This document shows positions 54,460 through 63,933 of a stretch of 64,000 nt of DNA, piece by piece (positions within the stretch are counted from its first letter, which is position 1; the number at the start of each line of letters is the position of its first letter). A program made the translations under genes and the position numbers. The stretch comes from a beta proteobacterium MWH-UniP1 (GTDB lineage: Bacteria > Pseudomonadota > Gammaproteobacteria > Burkholderiales > Burkholderiaceae_A): positions 124,001-188,000 of the forward strand of contig CP143625.1 in NCBI GenBank assembly GCA_036362785.1, read 5' to 3'. Below the pieces are notes generated by a model. It did not search any database and was not told the origin of the DNA. It saw only the letters and a list, made by a program, of their open reading frames with translations.

Positions 54460-55632
54460 ATGACCAATAAACATCACTCCAAATCCCTCCCAGCCCAGGC
54501 GGGCATCGCCGTTATCGGCGGCGGCATCATGGGCGCTCTTGCCTGCCTGACGGCAGCCCACCTTGGCCATCAAGTCATCTGGTTTGGTCCCGAAGAGCAG
54601 GGCCGCACCGACGGTGCCGATGCTCGTAATTACGCCCTGGCGCCCCTTACCGTTGACCTATTAAAGCGCCTGGGCGTGTGGACTGCCGCACAGCCCCATG
54701 CGTGCACCGTCACCCGCATGGAGGTCTTCACTGGCAACACGCGTGTGGACCTCTCCGCAACCGACGCGGGTGCTGATTTCCTCTCGGTCATGATCCTGCA
54801 TCGGGACCTGCTGAACGCACTCGAGCAAGCCGTTCAGTTTCGCCCCCAGATCCATCGCGTAAAAGCAAAACCAGATGCGGTCAAGGCATCGGTCGATCAG
54901 GTCGAAATTACCTACGCTGGCCAGACCCTGCAGACCAAGCTGGTGGTCGGTGCAGATGGTGCCCGTTCTTGGGTGCGCCAGCAGGCGGGCATTTTGTGGG
55001 GTCAGCGGGACTATGGCCAGCAGGGTGTGGTGGCCACGTTTAAGACTGAAGCCCCCCATGGCGGTGTGGCGACTCAGTGGTTCGATGAGGGCGAGATTCT
55101 CGCCCTGCTGCCACTCTCAGATCCACACTTGGTGTCGATGGTCTGGTCCACTTTCAAAGAAAATCCAACATCACCAGAATCGATTGCGGAATTCGCCAGT
55201 CGAATCACCGACCGTTCGCAGCATCGTTTTGGCACATTGACCCTGCAGGGCGAAGCGGCAAGTGCGCCGCTTCGCATGATCCTGACGGATGCGCAATCGG
55301 CATTGCGCACTGTGTTGATTGGTGATGCAGCCCACACGGTGCATCCCTTGGCAGGCTACGGGTTAAATCTTGGCGTTCAAGATTTATTGGTGCTGGAAGA
55401 GCTCTGGAAAGACGCCAAAGACGATCCCGGTGCACACAGCCTGGTGGGTAGCTATGACAAACAGCGGCGACATCGCGTGAAGCGAGTCCAGTGGGGGTTA
55501 GATATGTTGCAGCGGTTCGTTATCCAGACTCACCCATCGATGACGCGACTGCGCAGCTGGGGCATGCGTTTGGTGGCCGACATTGGGCCATTGCGTCAAT
55601 TCCTGATCCGTCAGGCCATTTCGCCGCAGTAA
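54460..55632 (+). CDS. UbiH/UbiF/Coq6-family FAD monooxygenase
   Basis: A 390-residue flavoprotein hydroxylase: Rossmann dinucleotide motif IAVIGGGIMGALA, the middle VVGADGARSWVRQQAG (DG motif), and FAD-ribityl motif GDAAHTVHPLAGYGLNLG. The usual Gln in GQGLN is Tyr here. Members hydroxylate the ubiquinone ring at C1, C5 or C6; which position is not decidable. The ATG is the first base after the 141-bp repeat, so its upstream promoter is the tRNA flank. dsbC follows after 35 bases. Confidence 0.85.
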   Translation: MTNKHHSKSLPAQAGIAVIGGGIMGALACLTAAHLGHQVIWFGPEEQGRTDGADARNYALAPLTVDLLKRLGVWTAAQPHACTVTRMEVFTGNTRVDLSATDAGADFLSVMILHRDLLNALEQAVQFRPQIHRVKAKPDAVKASVDQVEITYAGQTLQTKLVVGADGARSWVRQQAGILWGQRDYGQQGVVATFKTEAPHGGVATQWFDEGEILALLPLSDPHLVSMVWSTFKENPTSPESIAEFASRITDRSQHRFGTLTLQGEAASAPLRMILTDAQSALRTVLIGDAAHTVHPLAGYGLNLGVQDLLVLEELWKDAKDDPGAHSLVGSYDKQRRHRVKRVQWGLDMLQRFVIQTHPSMTRLRSWGMRLVADIGPLRQFLIRQAISPQ

Positions 55633-55667
55633 AGTAATCAAGAATTGATACGGGTTTGGAGAACTTG

Positions 55668-56438
55668 ATGAGATTAAATTTTTTTCATGCGCCGCGCTGG
55701 ATATCAAGACTGCTGATTGCGGTCATCGGCGTTGCGCTGGTGAATCTGTCGTTTGCCCAGACCACTGCGCCACAAAAGGTGCCGCCAGCAATTGAATCCA
55801 CTGTAAAAAAAGCAGTCGAGACCTGGCTTCAGGGCCGCTACAAAGTCGAATCTGTATCGAAGACCCCAATGGCGGGAATTGTGGAAGTCCGCATTGGCAC
55901 CGATCTGCTTTATGCCGATGAAAAGGGCACCTTTGCCATCGTCGAGGGCCAGCTGGTCAACCTGAAAACAGGCGCCAATCTCACCGCTGGCCGTATGGAA
56001 GAGATCAACAAGATTGACTTCTCGAAACTGCCATTAGATCTTGCACTCAAAACAGTACGCGGCAACGGCAAGCGTGTCATGGCCGTGTTTGAAGACCCGT
56101 ATTGCAGCTTCTGCAGAACCTATCGCAAGACGTTGCTCGACATGAACAATGTCACGATCTACACCTTCTTTTTCCCGATTCTGCGTGCCGAATCAGAGAC
56201 AGTCTCGCGTAACGCCTGGTGCGCCAAAAACCGTGAGGAAGCCTGGAACGATTGGATGTTGTTTGGCAAAGAGCCGCCTGCCGCACCAAGTGGCTGCAAA
56301 TTCGAAGCCGAAAAACTCTTGGCCTTGGGCAAGTCACTCGGTGTGACCGGCACACCCACCACCTTCTTATCCGATGGCCGCAGGCTTCAGGGCGCGGTCG
56401 CGAAAGATCGCTTAGAGGCTGGGCTCTCGGGGAAGTAA
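55668..56438 (+). CDS. dsbC: DsbC-type thiol:disulfide isomerase
   Basis: A 256-residue periplasmic protein: signal peptide to about residue 30 (IAVIGVALVNLSFA), N-terminal dimerisation domain and a thioredoxin-fold domain with CSFC (Cys146, Cys149) instead of the common CGYC. A cis-Pro loop TGTPTTFLSDGR follows. DsbC reshuffles wrong disulfides. The ATG at 55668 has GGAG seven bases upstream. Converges with mltA. Confidence 0.88.
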   Translation: MRLNFFHAPRWISRLLIAVIGVALVNLSFAQTTAPQKVPPAIESTVKKAVETWLQGRYKVESVSKTPMAGIVEVRIGTDLLYADEKGTFAIVEGQLVNLKTGANLTAGRMEEINKIDFSKLPLDLALKTVRGNGKRVMAVFEDPYCSFCRTYRKTLLDMNNVTIYTFFFPILRAESETVSRNAWCAKNREEAWNDWMLFGKEPPAAPSGCKFEAEKLLALGKSLGVTGTPTTFLSDGRRLQGAVAKDRLEAGLSGK

Positions 56439-56484
56439 GCCCCGCGGAAGTAAATCCTGCCCAGATTAATCTCAGCAGGATTTG

Positions 56485-57831
56485 TTAGTTGGGCAGCAGC
56501 ACGAACAGCTGCCCATCACTGCGCATACGGCCGGCAATCTCACCGGCCTCGCTTCCTGTTCCAAAAAAGATATCGCTTCGGTGGGCGCCAAGAATGGCGC
56601 TACCGGTGTCTTGCGCAATCATCAGCCGCTGAAACGGAACGCCAGGATCACGCGGTGGTGCTGTGGGCCTGGGTACGCGCGTCGACATATAGACAAGGCT
56701 TCCGGTGGTAATGAATCTTGGGTCCACCGCGAGCGAGCGCTGTGCCGTCAAGGGCAACCCCATCGAACCCAGCGGCCCGTTTGCAGCATTTAAGTTTGAA
56801 ATCTCTTTAAAGAAAACCACACTTGGGTTCTGGTGCAAGAGCTCGTCGCGCCGATGGGGGTTGGCCGCCACCCAGGCCTTGATCCCTTGCATGGAGGCAT
56901 CACTCACACGGAGTTCGCCCTTTTCCACCAAATACTTCCCAATCGATCGATACGGATAGCCGTTTTGTTCGGCATAGCCCACCCGAATCGATTCGCCATT
57001 GGGTAGTTGAATGCGGCCCGAGCCCTGAACCTGCAAAAAGAAAGCCTCAATCGGATCGTCGACCCAGAGTAATTCTTGGCCGGCGAGCAGACCCTTGGAT
57101 TCAATTTCTGCCCGCGTGGGATAGGGCACCACCCGATTGCCCTCGAGTCGGCCCCGAAGCCTGAGCGCCTTGATCTCGGGATAGATCGACGACAGGTCCA
57201 CATTGATCAGGTCTTTCGGGGTTCGGTAAAGCGGCACCTGATACGGCCCGCCCCGGCTGCGTGAACCCCGCAACAGCGGCTCGTAATAACCGGTGATGGT
57301 TGCGGACCGGGCACCATTGGTATCGCTTAATTCATGGGGCGTGAATCGGGACTCAATCAATTGGCGAATCGCAGTGCTATCGCCCGCAGAAATTCCATCG
57401 GCTTCCCGACAGATACCCGCCCAGTTACTCGCCCGCAGCCGCATAACAGCACAGTTGTTCGACAGGGCCTGCCAGAAGCCCTTGAAATCCTCAAACTCCC
57501 AGCCAGGCAGGTCGCCAAACCGAATTGGCCGAAGCGTGGCCATAGGGCCCGGACCCACCCCATTTGCAGGAGCGCCGTTAGGCCGTGTGGGCTGGGCCGC
57601 CTGCCCCTTGGCCCTCCCGCTGCCAGATGCCGCACTCCCTGGTTGGCCTCTCAAGCCCTGGGCCTCGCTGATGGGGGCCTGGGCCAGCGCCTGTTGCGCA
57701 TGGGCTGAATCAATCAGGGCGGCCGCACCCCCCGCCCCAAGCTCGACACTGAAAACCATTGCCAGCAGCCCGATTACTCGCAGGGTCTGGCTCTTAAAAT
57801 GGCGCGTTATCAACTTGGGGTCAGCAGTCAT
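56485..57831 (-). CDS. mltA: Membrane-bound lytic murein transglycosylase A
   Basis: A 448-residue protein: signal sequence (about residues 15-45), a Pro/Gly/Ala-rich linker, the MltA domain (GYYEPLLRGSRSRGGPYQVP; WVDDPIEAFFLQVQGSGRI) and 3D domain with AQDTGSAILGAHRSDIFFG holding the catalytic Asp region. It cleaves peptidoglycan with 1,6-anhydro product formation. No lipobox is seen, unlike E. coli MltA. The ATG at 57831 overlaps the ATG of a small gene on the other strand. A frame extending to 58401 lies over rpe and is not used. Confidence 0.9.
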   Translation of the reverse strand: MTADPKLITRHFKSQTLRVIGLLAMVFSVELGAGGAAALIDSAHAQQALAQAPISEAQGLRGQPGSAASGSGRAKGQAAQPTRPNGAPANGVGPGPMATLRPIRFGDLPGWEFEDFKGFWQALSNNCAVMRLRASNWAGICREADGISAGDSTAIRQLIESRFTPHELSDTNGARSATITGYYEPLLRGSRSRGGPYQVPLYRTPKDLINVDLSSIYPEIKALRLRGRLEGNRVVPYPTRAEIESKGLLAGQELLWVDDPIEAFFLQVQGSGRIQLPNGESIRVGYAEQNGYPYRSIGKYLVEKGELRVSDASMQGIKAWVAANPHRRDELLHQNPSVVFFKEISNLNAANGPLGSMGLPLTAQRSLAVDPRFITTGSLVYMSTRVPRPTAPPRDPGVPFQRLMIAQDTGSAILGAHRSDIFFGTGSEAGEIAGRMRSDGQLFVLLPN

Positions 57832-57913
57832 GTGGCTTATTTTCCTTGAGGCCGGGCTTGCTCTGGCAATTTTTCTGTTCATTATCTGGTGGACCATGCG
57901 GGGGAAGCGCTGA
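57830..57913 (+). CDS. Tiny membrane protein (27 aa) between mltA and rpe
   Basis: Twenty-seven codons: one hydrophobic span (LEAGLALAIFLFIIWW) and a basic end (TMRGKR). Its ATG shares the tetranucleotide CATG with the divergent mltA start, and it ends 14 bases before rpe, so it would be first in the rpe-trp operon. I have a recollection of similar tiny proteins before rpe in Burkholderiales, but cannot check it. Confidence 0.5.
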   Translation: MWLIFLEAGLALAIFLFIIWWTMRGKR

Positions 57914-57927
57914 TCTAGAATGCGCTT

Positions 57928-58620
57928 ATGAGCGCAAACCCCACCTATCGTATTGCCCCGAGCATTCTGTCTGCTGATTTTGCCCGCCTGGGCGAAGAGG
58001 TTAGCCGAGTCGAAGCAGCAGGTGCCGATTTCATCCACTTCGACGTGATGGACAACCATTACGTTCCGAATCTCACCATCGGGCCCATGGTCTGCAAAGC
58101 CATCCGGCCCCACGTCAAGATCCCGATTGATGTGCATTTGATGGTCTCCCCGGTGGATGCCCTGGTGGTGGACTTTGCCAAGGCCGGCGCAAATCTGATC
58201 ACCTTTCACCCCGAGGCTTCGCCCCATGTCGATCGCACCCTGCAGTTGATTCGTGATCAGGGCTGTAAAGCGGGCATTGTGTTGAATCCCAGCACGCCGA
58301 TTGAGCACATGGACTGGGTCATGGACAAGCTGGACATTGTCTTGCTCATGTCGGTGAACCCTGGCTTTGGTGGCCAGTCCTTCATCCCCAACACGCTGCA
58401 AAAGTTAAAAGCCGTGCGCGCCAAGATTGATGCCTATACTCAGGCAGGTGGCCAGTCGATTCTTTTAGAAGTCGATGGCGGAGTCAAGGTTGACAACATT
58501 GCGTCTGTGGCAGCTGCCGGTGCTGATACGTTTGTGGCGGGCTCGGCCGTGTTTGGTGCACCTGATGCAGATGGCGGCTATCGGGGAATCATGTCTAAGT
58601 TTCGAGACCAATTGCAGTGA
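57928..58620 (+). CDS. rpe: Ribulose-phosphate 3-epimerase
   Basis: A 230-residue TIM barrel interconverting ribulose-5-P and xylulose-5-P. Motifs: [54 protein letters not shown] and VDGGVKVDN. It overlaps trpE by four bases. In most relatives gph (phosphoglycolate phosphatase) lies between rpe and trpE; it is absent here. Confidence 0.96.
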   Translation: MSANPTYRIAPSILSADFARLGEEVSRVEAAGADFIHFDVMDNHYVPNLTIGPMVCKAIRPHVKIPIDVHLMVSPVDALVVDFAKAGANLITFHPEASPHVDRTLQLIRDQGCKAGIVLNPSTPIEHMDWVMDKLDIVLLMSVNPGFGGQSFIPNTLQKLKAVRAKIDAYTQAGGQSILLEVDGGVKVDNIASVAAAGADTFVAGSAVFGAPDADGGYRGIMSKFRDQLQ

Positions 58621-60143
58621 CCAGTCTGACCGAATTTCAGGCGCTGGCGGCCCAGGGCTATAACCGTATTCCGTTGGTGCGTATGCTGCAGGCGGACTTA
58701 GACACGCCGCTCTCGCTCTATCTAAAGCTTGCCAATCAGCCCAATAGTTTCTTATTGGAATCGGTCGTGGGTGGGGAGCGTTTTGGCCGCTATTCGTTTA
58801 TTGGCCTGCCGGCCCGCACCCGCATTGAAGCGCGTGACGATGCCATTACTGTGAAAACCGATGGCAAGTTGGTTGAGTCCCATACCGGTGATCCAATCGA
58901 GTTTGCTCAAGCGTACATGTCGCGCTTTAAGGCTGCGATCACGCCGGGCCTGCCCCGCTTTTGTGGTGGTTTGGCGGGCTACTTTGGCTACGACACGGTT
59001 CGTTTTATTGAGTCGCGCCTTCGTAATCAAAAAGCCAAGCAAAAAAGTGATCCACTCAATGCGCCAGACATTGTGCTGCTGCTCACCGAACAGCTGGCGA
59101 TCATTGATAACCTGGCGGGCCGGCTCTATTTGATTGTGTATGTGGACCCAACAGCACCTGCCGGTGTCGATGCGGCCTATGCAGCGGGTCTTGCAGAGCT
59201 CGATCGGCTCGAAGCCAAGCTCTCTACCCACGTGGTGCCACCGAAGGCTGACAAGCTGGCGCCCACAGAAGTCATTCGGGATTTCAAAAAAGAAGACTTT
59301 TTAAAAGCGGTCGCTGTTGCCAAAGAATATGTTGCGGCTGGCGATGTGATGCAGGTGGTCATTGGCCAGGCCTTAAAGAAAACATATGCGGGCTCACCGC
59401 TTACGCTTTATCGTGCCCTGCGTTCGATCAATCCATCGCCGTATATGTATTTTTATGATCTGGGCGATTTTCAGATTGTCGGTGCCTCGCCAGAAATTCT
59501 GGTGCGCCAAGATCGCATCGAACACAACGGCAAGCGCGAGACCCGCGTGACCCTGCGGCCCATTGCGGGCACCCGCCCGCGCGGCAAAACGCCGGAAGAG
59601 GATGTGGTACTGGAGCAAGAGCTCATTGCAGACCCCAAAGAGCGGGCCGAGCATGTCATGCTGATTGATCTTGCCCGCAATGACATTGGCCGCATTGCCC
59701 AGACCGGTTCGGTCAAAGTCACCGAACAGATGGTGGTGGAGCGTTATTCGCATGTGATGCACCTGGTCTCAAACGTCGATGGCCTGCTCAAACCAAACTT
59801 AAGTGCGCTTGATGTGCTGCGGGCGTCTTTCCCTGCGGGCACCTTGACAGGCGCGCCCAAGATTCGCGCCATGGAAATCATTGATGAGCTAGAACCCAGC
59901 AAACGCGGTGTCTATGGGGGTGCCTGTGGCTACTTGTCGTTTGCGGGGGATATGGATCTGGCCATCACCATTCGTACCGGTGTACTGAAAGACGGCATTC
60001 TCTATGCCCAGGCGGGTGCGGGGATTGTGGCTGACTCGGTGCCCGAGATGGAATGGCAGGAAACCGAGAACAAAGCCCGTGCGGTGATTCGTGCGGCTGA
60101 GCTTGCGGAAAATGGTTTGGTGCCATCAGGGGGTTCGAAATGA
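58617..60143 (+). CDS. trpE: Anthranilate synthase component I
   Basis: A 508-residue chorismate-using enzyme: N-terminal feedback site [20 protein letters not shown], and catalytic region with [48 protein letters not shown] and [12 protein letters not shown]. It forms anthranilate with TrpG ammonia. It starts with GTG overlapping the rpe stop and overlaps trpG by four bases. Confidence 0.97.
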   Translation: MTSLTEFQALAAQGYNRIPLVRMLQADLDTPLSLYLKLANQPNSFLLESVVGGERFGRYSFIGLPARTRIEARDDAITVKTDGKLVESHTGDPIEFAQAYMSRFKAAITPGLPRFCGGLAGYFGYDTVRFIESRLRNQKAKQKSDPLNAPDIVLLLTEQLAIIDNLAGRLYLIVYVDPTAPAGVDAAYAAGLAELDRLEAKLSTHVVPPKADKLAPTEVIRDFKKEDFLKAVAVAKEYVAAGDVMQVVIGQALKKTYAGSPLTLYRALRSINPSPYMYFYDLGDFQIVGASPEILVRQDRIEHNGKRETRVTLRPIAGTRPRGKTPEEDVVLEQELIADPKERAEHVMLIDLARNDIGRIAQTGSVKVTEQMVVERYSHVMHLVSNVDGLLKPNLSALDVLRASFPAGTLTGAPKIRAMEIIDELEPSKRGVYGGACGYLSFAGDMDLAITIRTGVLKDGILYAQAGAGIVADSVPEMEWQETENKARAVIRAAELAENGLVPSGGSK

Positions 60144-60721
60144 AAGTCCTGATGATTGATAACTACGATTCATTCACCTACAACCTGGTTCAGTACTTTG
60201 GCGAACTTGGCGCAGACGTTGAAACAATTCGCAACGACGCCATTACGGTTAAAGAAATTCTTGGTCGAGGTGCAGCCACGCGCCCAGACCGTATCGTGAT
60301 TTCACCCGGCCCCTGCAGCCCTGCCCAGGCTGGCATCTCTGTGCCCCTAATTCAGCAGGCCGCAGGCAAGATCCCGCTGCTGGGTGTCTGCCTGGGCCAT
60401 CAGGCCATCGGCGCCGCCTTTGGCGGCAAGATTATCCGCGCGCAGACCCTCATGCACGGCAAGACATCCGAAATTCAACACAACGGCAGCGGCGTATTTC
60501 GTGGGCTGCCCAGCCCCATGACCGTGATTCGATATCACTCGCTTGCTATTGAAAGGGCGAGCCTACCGAAAGAATTAAGCATCACCGCTTGGACCGATGA
60601 CGGTGAAATTATGGGTGTTCAGCACAAGACCCTGCCCATTCATGGCGTGCAGTTTCACCCCGAATCGATACTGAGCGAGCATGGCCATGCCATGCTGAAA
60701 AACTTTTTAGATAACCCCTAA
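60140..60721 (+). CDS. trpG: Anthranilate synthase component II (glutaminase)
   Basis: A 193-residue class-I glutamine amidotransferase: [20 protein letters not shown], the oxyanion region [12 protein letters not shown], nucleophile in [17 protein letters not shown], and [10 protein letters not shown]. It delivers ammonia to TrpE; may also serve para-aminobenzoate synthase (PabB), which is not in the window. Confidence 0.96.
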   Translation: MKVLMIDNYDSFTYNLVQYFGELGADVETIRNDAITVKEILGRGAATRPDRIVISPGPCSPAQAGISVPLIQQAAGKIPLLGVCLGHQAIGAAFGGKIIRAQTLMHGKTSEIQHNGSGVFRGLPSPMTVIRYHSLAIERASLPKELSITAWTDDGEIMGVQHKTLPIHGVQFHPESILSEHGHAMLKNFLDNP

Positions 60722-60779
60722 TGTCTGTTGCGCAGCCGCTGTCCGCGGGTGCACCAGTCCAACTGTTGAAAGAGTGGCC

Positions 60780-61829
60780 ATGGCCTTTACGATCCCTCAA
60801 GCCCTAAATCGCATTGTTGCCCACCAAGACTTAACGCATGGCGAGATGATCGACATCATGCGGGCCATGATGTCGGGCGAGACCTCGCAGGTGCAGACGG
60901 CGGGTCTGCTGGCGGCCCTGCGTGTGAAAGTGGAAACCACCACTGAGATTGCCGCCGCCGCCGCGGTGATGCGTGAGTTCTCCACCAAGGTCGATGTGGA
61001 TGTGCCGCATCTGGTTGATATGTGTGGCACGGGCGGTGATGGCGCCCACACCTTCAACATCTCCACTGCAGCCATGTTTGTTGCTGCGGCTGCCGGTGCC
61101 AACATCGCCAAGCATGGCGGCCGCTCGGTCTCATCGACATCGGGAAGCGCAGATATCTTGGAAGCCTTAGGGGCCAATATCCATCTGCCGCCAGCGCAGG
61201 TGGCCAAGTCGATTCAACAGTCGGGCATTGGCTTTATGTTTGCGCCCAATCACCACCCCGCCATGAAACACATTGCGCCGGTTCGAAAAGAGCTTGGTGT
61301 GCGAACTGTGTTTAACATTTTGGGCCCACTCACCAACCCCGCGGACGCCAAACATCAGCTCATGGGCGTATTTCACATCGAGCTGGTCGGCATCATTGCC
61401 GAAGTGTTGCGTAAACTTGGCTCAGACCATGTTCTAGTGGTCCATGGCCATGGTGGTCTGGATGAAATTGCCATTACCGGTCAGACATCGATCGCGGAAC
61501 TTAAGTTTGGCCATGTGGAGCAGTACCACATCACAGCCCAGCAATTTGGCTTTCCCAACTACTCAGTCCAAGAGTGTGATGCAGCGCTACGAATCACCAG
61601 CGTGCAAGACTCAATGGACAAGATCAATCGGGTGATGAATAACGAGTCTGGGCCCGCACGCGATATCGTGGCCTTAAATGCTGCGGGGGCCCTGTTGGCA
61701 TCGAATGTTTCTGAGAGCTGGCAGGCAGCAGTCGATCTTGCTTTGCGCACGATCGCAAGCGGCGCTGCGAAGAAAAAATTAAGCGACTACGTAGCGACCA
61801 CCCAAGCCTTGGCGGCAAGTGCAGGCTAA
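60780..61829 (+). CDS. trpD: Anthranilate phosphoribosyltransferase
   Basis: A 349-residue enzyme joining anthranilate to PRPP: DMCGTGGDGAHTFNISTA (PRPP/Mg site), KHGGRSVSSTSGSADILEAL, and FAPNHHPAMKHIAPVRKELG. The ATG at 60780 (MAFTIPQALN) follows GAAAGAG and is favoured over a GTG at 60774. The 58-base gap from trpG is the largest in the trp run. Confidence 0.96.
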   Translation: MAFTIPQALNRIVAHQDLTHGEMIDIMRAMMSGETSQVQTAGLLAALRVKVETTTEIAAAAAVMREFSTKVDVDVPHLVDMCGTGGDGAHTFNISTAAMFVAAAAGANIAKHGGRSVSSTSGSADILEALGANIHLPPAQVAKSIQQSGIGFMFAPNHHPAMKHIAPVRKELGVRTVFNILGPLTNPADAKHQLMGVFHIELVGIIAEVLRKLGSDHVLVVHGHGGLDEIAITGQTSIAELKFGHVEQYHITAQQFGFPNYSVQECDAALRITSVQDSMDKINRVMNNESGPARDIVALNAAGALLASNVSESWQAAVDLALRTIASGAAKKKLSDYVATTQALAASAG

Positions 61830-61832
61830 GTC

Positions 61833-62639
61833 ATGACTGATATTTTGAACAAAATCCTGGCGGTCAAGGCCGAAGAAGTAAAAGCAGCCAAGGCATTGCA
61901 TTCTGAGCAAGAGCTGCTTAGCCAGATTCGCCATCAAGCCTCGCAAACCGAACACCAGCCCCGTGGCTTTGTAAATGCGATCCGTGCCAAGCACGCCAAG
62001 GGCCAGCCGGCCGTGATTAGCGAGATCAAGCGGGCCAGCCCCAGCAAGGGGCTACTGCGCGATCCCTATCGCCCGGCGGACATTGCCAAAGACTATGAGC
62101 AAGGCGGTGCAGCCTGTTTGTCGGTGTTGACCGATAAAGATTTTTTTCAGGGAAGCCCAGAAGACTTAATCGCAGCCCGTGCCGCATGCCAACTGCCCGT
62201 CTTGCGCAAAGACTTTATGGTGGACCCCTATCAAGTACTGCAGGCCCGCGCCTGGGGCGCGGATTGTATTTTGTTGATTGTGGCTGCGCTCACCGACACA
62301 CAGATGCAGGAGTTGGAATCTGCCGCGCTGAATCTTGGTATGGATGTCTTGATTGAGACGCATGATCGGCACGAGCTGGAGCGTGCCTTGCGCTGTAAGT
62401 CACCCTTAATGGGAATTAACAATCGCAACCTGCGCACTTTCGAAACATCGCTCTCGATCACGCTTGACATGGTGGGCATGGTGCCGCCCGATCGCATCAT
62501 CGTGACCGAAAGCGGTATTCACACAGCTGCAGATGTTGCCCTGATGCGCAAAGCGGGCGTTGAAACATTTCTGGTTGGCGAGGCCTTCATGCGGGCAGCA
62601 TCGCCCGGTGCACAACTTAAAACACTTTTCTTTGAATAA
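61833..62639 (+). CDS. trpC: Indole-3-glycerol phosphate synthase
   Basis: A 268-residue TIM barrel, monofunctional (no TrpF): [62 protein letters not shown] and [12 protein letters not shown] with catalytic Glu and Lys. It closes the indole ring. It starts three bases after trpD and ends the trpEGDC run. Confidence 0.97.
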   Translation: MTDILNKILAVKAEEVKAAKALHSEQELLSQIRHQASQTEHQPRGFVNAIRAKHAKGQPAVISEIKRASPSKGLLRDPYRPADIAKDYEQGGAACLSVLTDKDFFQGSPEDLIAARAACQLPVLRKDFMVDPYQVLQARAWGADCILLIVAALTDTQMQELESAALNLGMDVLIETHDRHELERALRCKSPLMGINNRNLRTFETSLSITLDMVGMVPPDRIIVTESGIHTAADVALMRKAGVETFLVGEAFMRAASPGAQLKTLFFE

Positions 62640-62718
62640 TTTTTAAGTAGTAAAAGTCTGTGTAAAAAACTGCCGTTAATTTTCTAATTCAATGTTCATC
62701 ATCAGGGAGAGCACATCG

Positions 62719-63516
62719 ATGTCTACAGAACAAAACGCCGCCACTGAAGCGCCCATTCTTACGGAGGTCCAGGGCCGCGCCGCCATCATTCGATTCAATC
62801 GCCCTAAGCAACTTAATGCATTAAACGACGCCGTGATGGATGCGCTTGGTGCAGCACTATTGGCTTTTGATGCCGATGATGCAATCGCCGCCATCATCAT
62901 TACCGGTAATGAAAAAGCATTTGCAGCAGGCATGGACATCGCCGGTGCCAAAGATTTGAGCTACGCGGAAGTTGTGAACAGCAACATGATCACGCGCAAC
63001 TGGGAAGCGCTTTTAAAAGTGCGCAAGCCCGTGATTGCTGCAGTGAATGGCTACGCACTCGGGGGCGGCAGTGAATTGGCCATGATGTGCGACCTGATTG
63101 TGGCCAGCGAAGACGCAAAATTTGCCCAGCCCGAGGTCAAACTCGGCATCCCACCGGGCGCGGGCGGCACCCAGCGTACTGCTCGGGCCCTGGGCAAGGC
63201 CAAGGCCATGGATCTGTGCCTTACCGGCCGCATGATGGATGCCCAAGAGGCGGAGCGCTGTGGTCTGGTCGCCCGCATCGCCCCGGCCGGCAAGGCTTTG
63301 GACGAGGCGCTGGCCATGGCCCAGACCATGGGTCAGTACTCCTTACTGACTCTGCGGACCATTAAGGAGTGCATTAATCAGTCCTTCGAGACCCCGTTGA
63401 CCGAGGGAATACGCTTTGAGCGGCGCATGTTTCATGCCGCTTTTGCCACCCAAGACCAAAAAGAGGGCATGGCGGCCTTTATTGAAAAGCGCCCCGCAGC
63501 CTTTAAGAACAAATGA
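62719..63516 (+). CDS. Enoyl-CoA hydratase/isomerase family protein
   Basis: A 265-residue crotonase: AFAAGMDIAGAKDLSYAE (oxyanion loop) and GGGSELAMMCDLIVASEDAK, then FAQPEVKLGIPPGAGGTQR with the second catalytic Glu. It hydrates 2-enoyl-CoA in fatty acid or amino acid breakdown; substrate unknown. The ATG at 62719 is preceded by GGGAGA nine bases upstream and preferred to 62692. No beta-oxidation partner is adjacent. Confidence 0.88.
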   Translation: MSTEQNAATEAPILTEVQGRAAIIRFNRPKQLNALNDAVMDALGAALLAFDADDAIAAIIITGNEKAFAAGMDIAGAKDLSYAEVVNSNMITRNWEALLKVRKPVIAAVNGYALGGGSELAMMCDLIVASEDAKFAQPEVKLGIPPGAGGTQRTARALGKAKAMDLCLTGRMMDAQEAERCGLVARIAPAGKALDEALAMAQTMGQYSLLTLRTIKECINQSFETPLTEGIRFERRMFHAAFATQDQKEGMAAFIEKRPAAFKNK

Positions 63517-63594
63517 TTTTTTTATCTAAAATGGCGTCGGCAAGCCGTCTATGGCCTATTTCACACAAAAAAGAGATGGCCCCAAAAAAGCCAT

Positions 63595-63623
63595 TTGACA
63601 TCGGATAAATTACCCCCCATAAT
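63595..63623 (+). promoter_or_regulatory. rRNA operon sigma70 promoter
   Basis: TTGACA (63595-63600), a 17-base spacer and CATAAT (63618-63623) make a near-consensus promoter, about 310 bases before 16S rRNA. An A-rich run (AAAAAAG) upstream could act as part of an UP element. Confidence 0.75.
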
Positions 63624-63725
63624 TCCATCTCTTCGCTGCTCACACGTAGCAACGCAGTAAAAAATCGGATTGTCGGCATGGCCCGGGAATCCTTTTCTCT
63701 GCGAAAACGTGTTGATGTGGCGAAT

Positions 63726-63737
63726 CGCTCTTTAACA
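63726..63737 (+). promoter_or_regulatory. boxA antitermination element of rRNA leader
   Basis: CGCTCTTTAACA matches the boxA of rRNA leaders (TGCTCTTTAACA), the Nus-factor loading site that protects rRNA transcripts from Rho. Confidence 0.8.
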
Positions 63738-63753
63738 ATGAACAGCCGATAAG

Positions 63754-63839
63754 TGTGGGCACTTGGGGTAACGGCGCAACAGTTCTCGGTCAGGGTCAAA
63801 CCTGATTCGAAGCTGATGCTCAAAAACTAAGTGCTCACA
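63754..63839 (+). other. rRNA leader long-range stem
   Basis: TGTGGGCACTT (63754-63764) can pair with AAGTGCTCACA (63829-63839) with one G-U pair. Such leader helices help position pre-rRNA processing. The rest of the 417 bases from 63517 to 63933 holds no gene; antisense readings there are not convincing. Confidence 0.5.
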
Positions 63840-63933
63840 AAAATAGACGTGTATTTGTCTGTCAAGAGAAATACTCGTCAATTTGTTGAGTTAAGAAATA
63901 TTGCGTCAGATGTAAATTAGACGCCACGAGATT

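Noticed and set aside
57914..58401. N-terminal extension of mltA to 58401
   Set aside because: The extension is antisense to rpe and lies before a proper signal peptide starting at 57831.
63503..63823. Minus-strand frame over the rRNA promoter and leader
   Set aside because: It covers a near-consensus promoter and boxA, so it is regulatory DNA rather than a gene.
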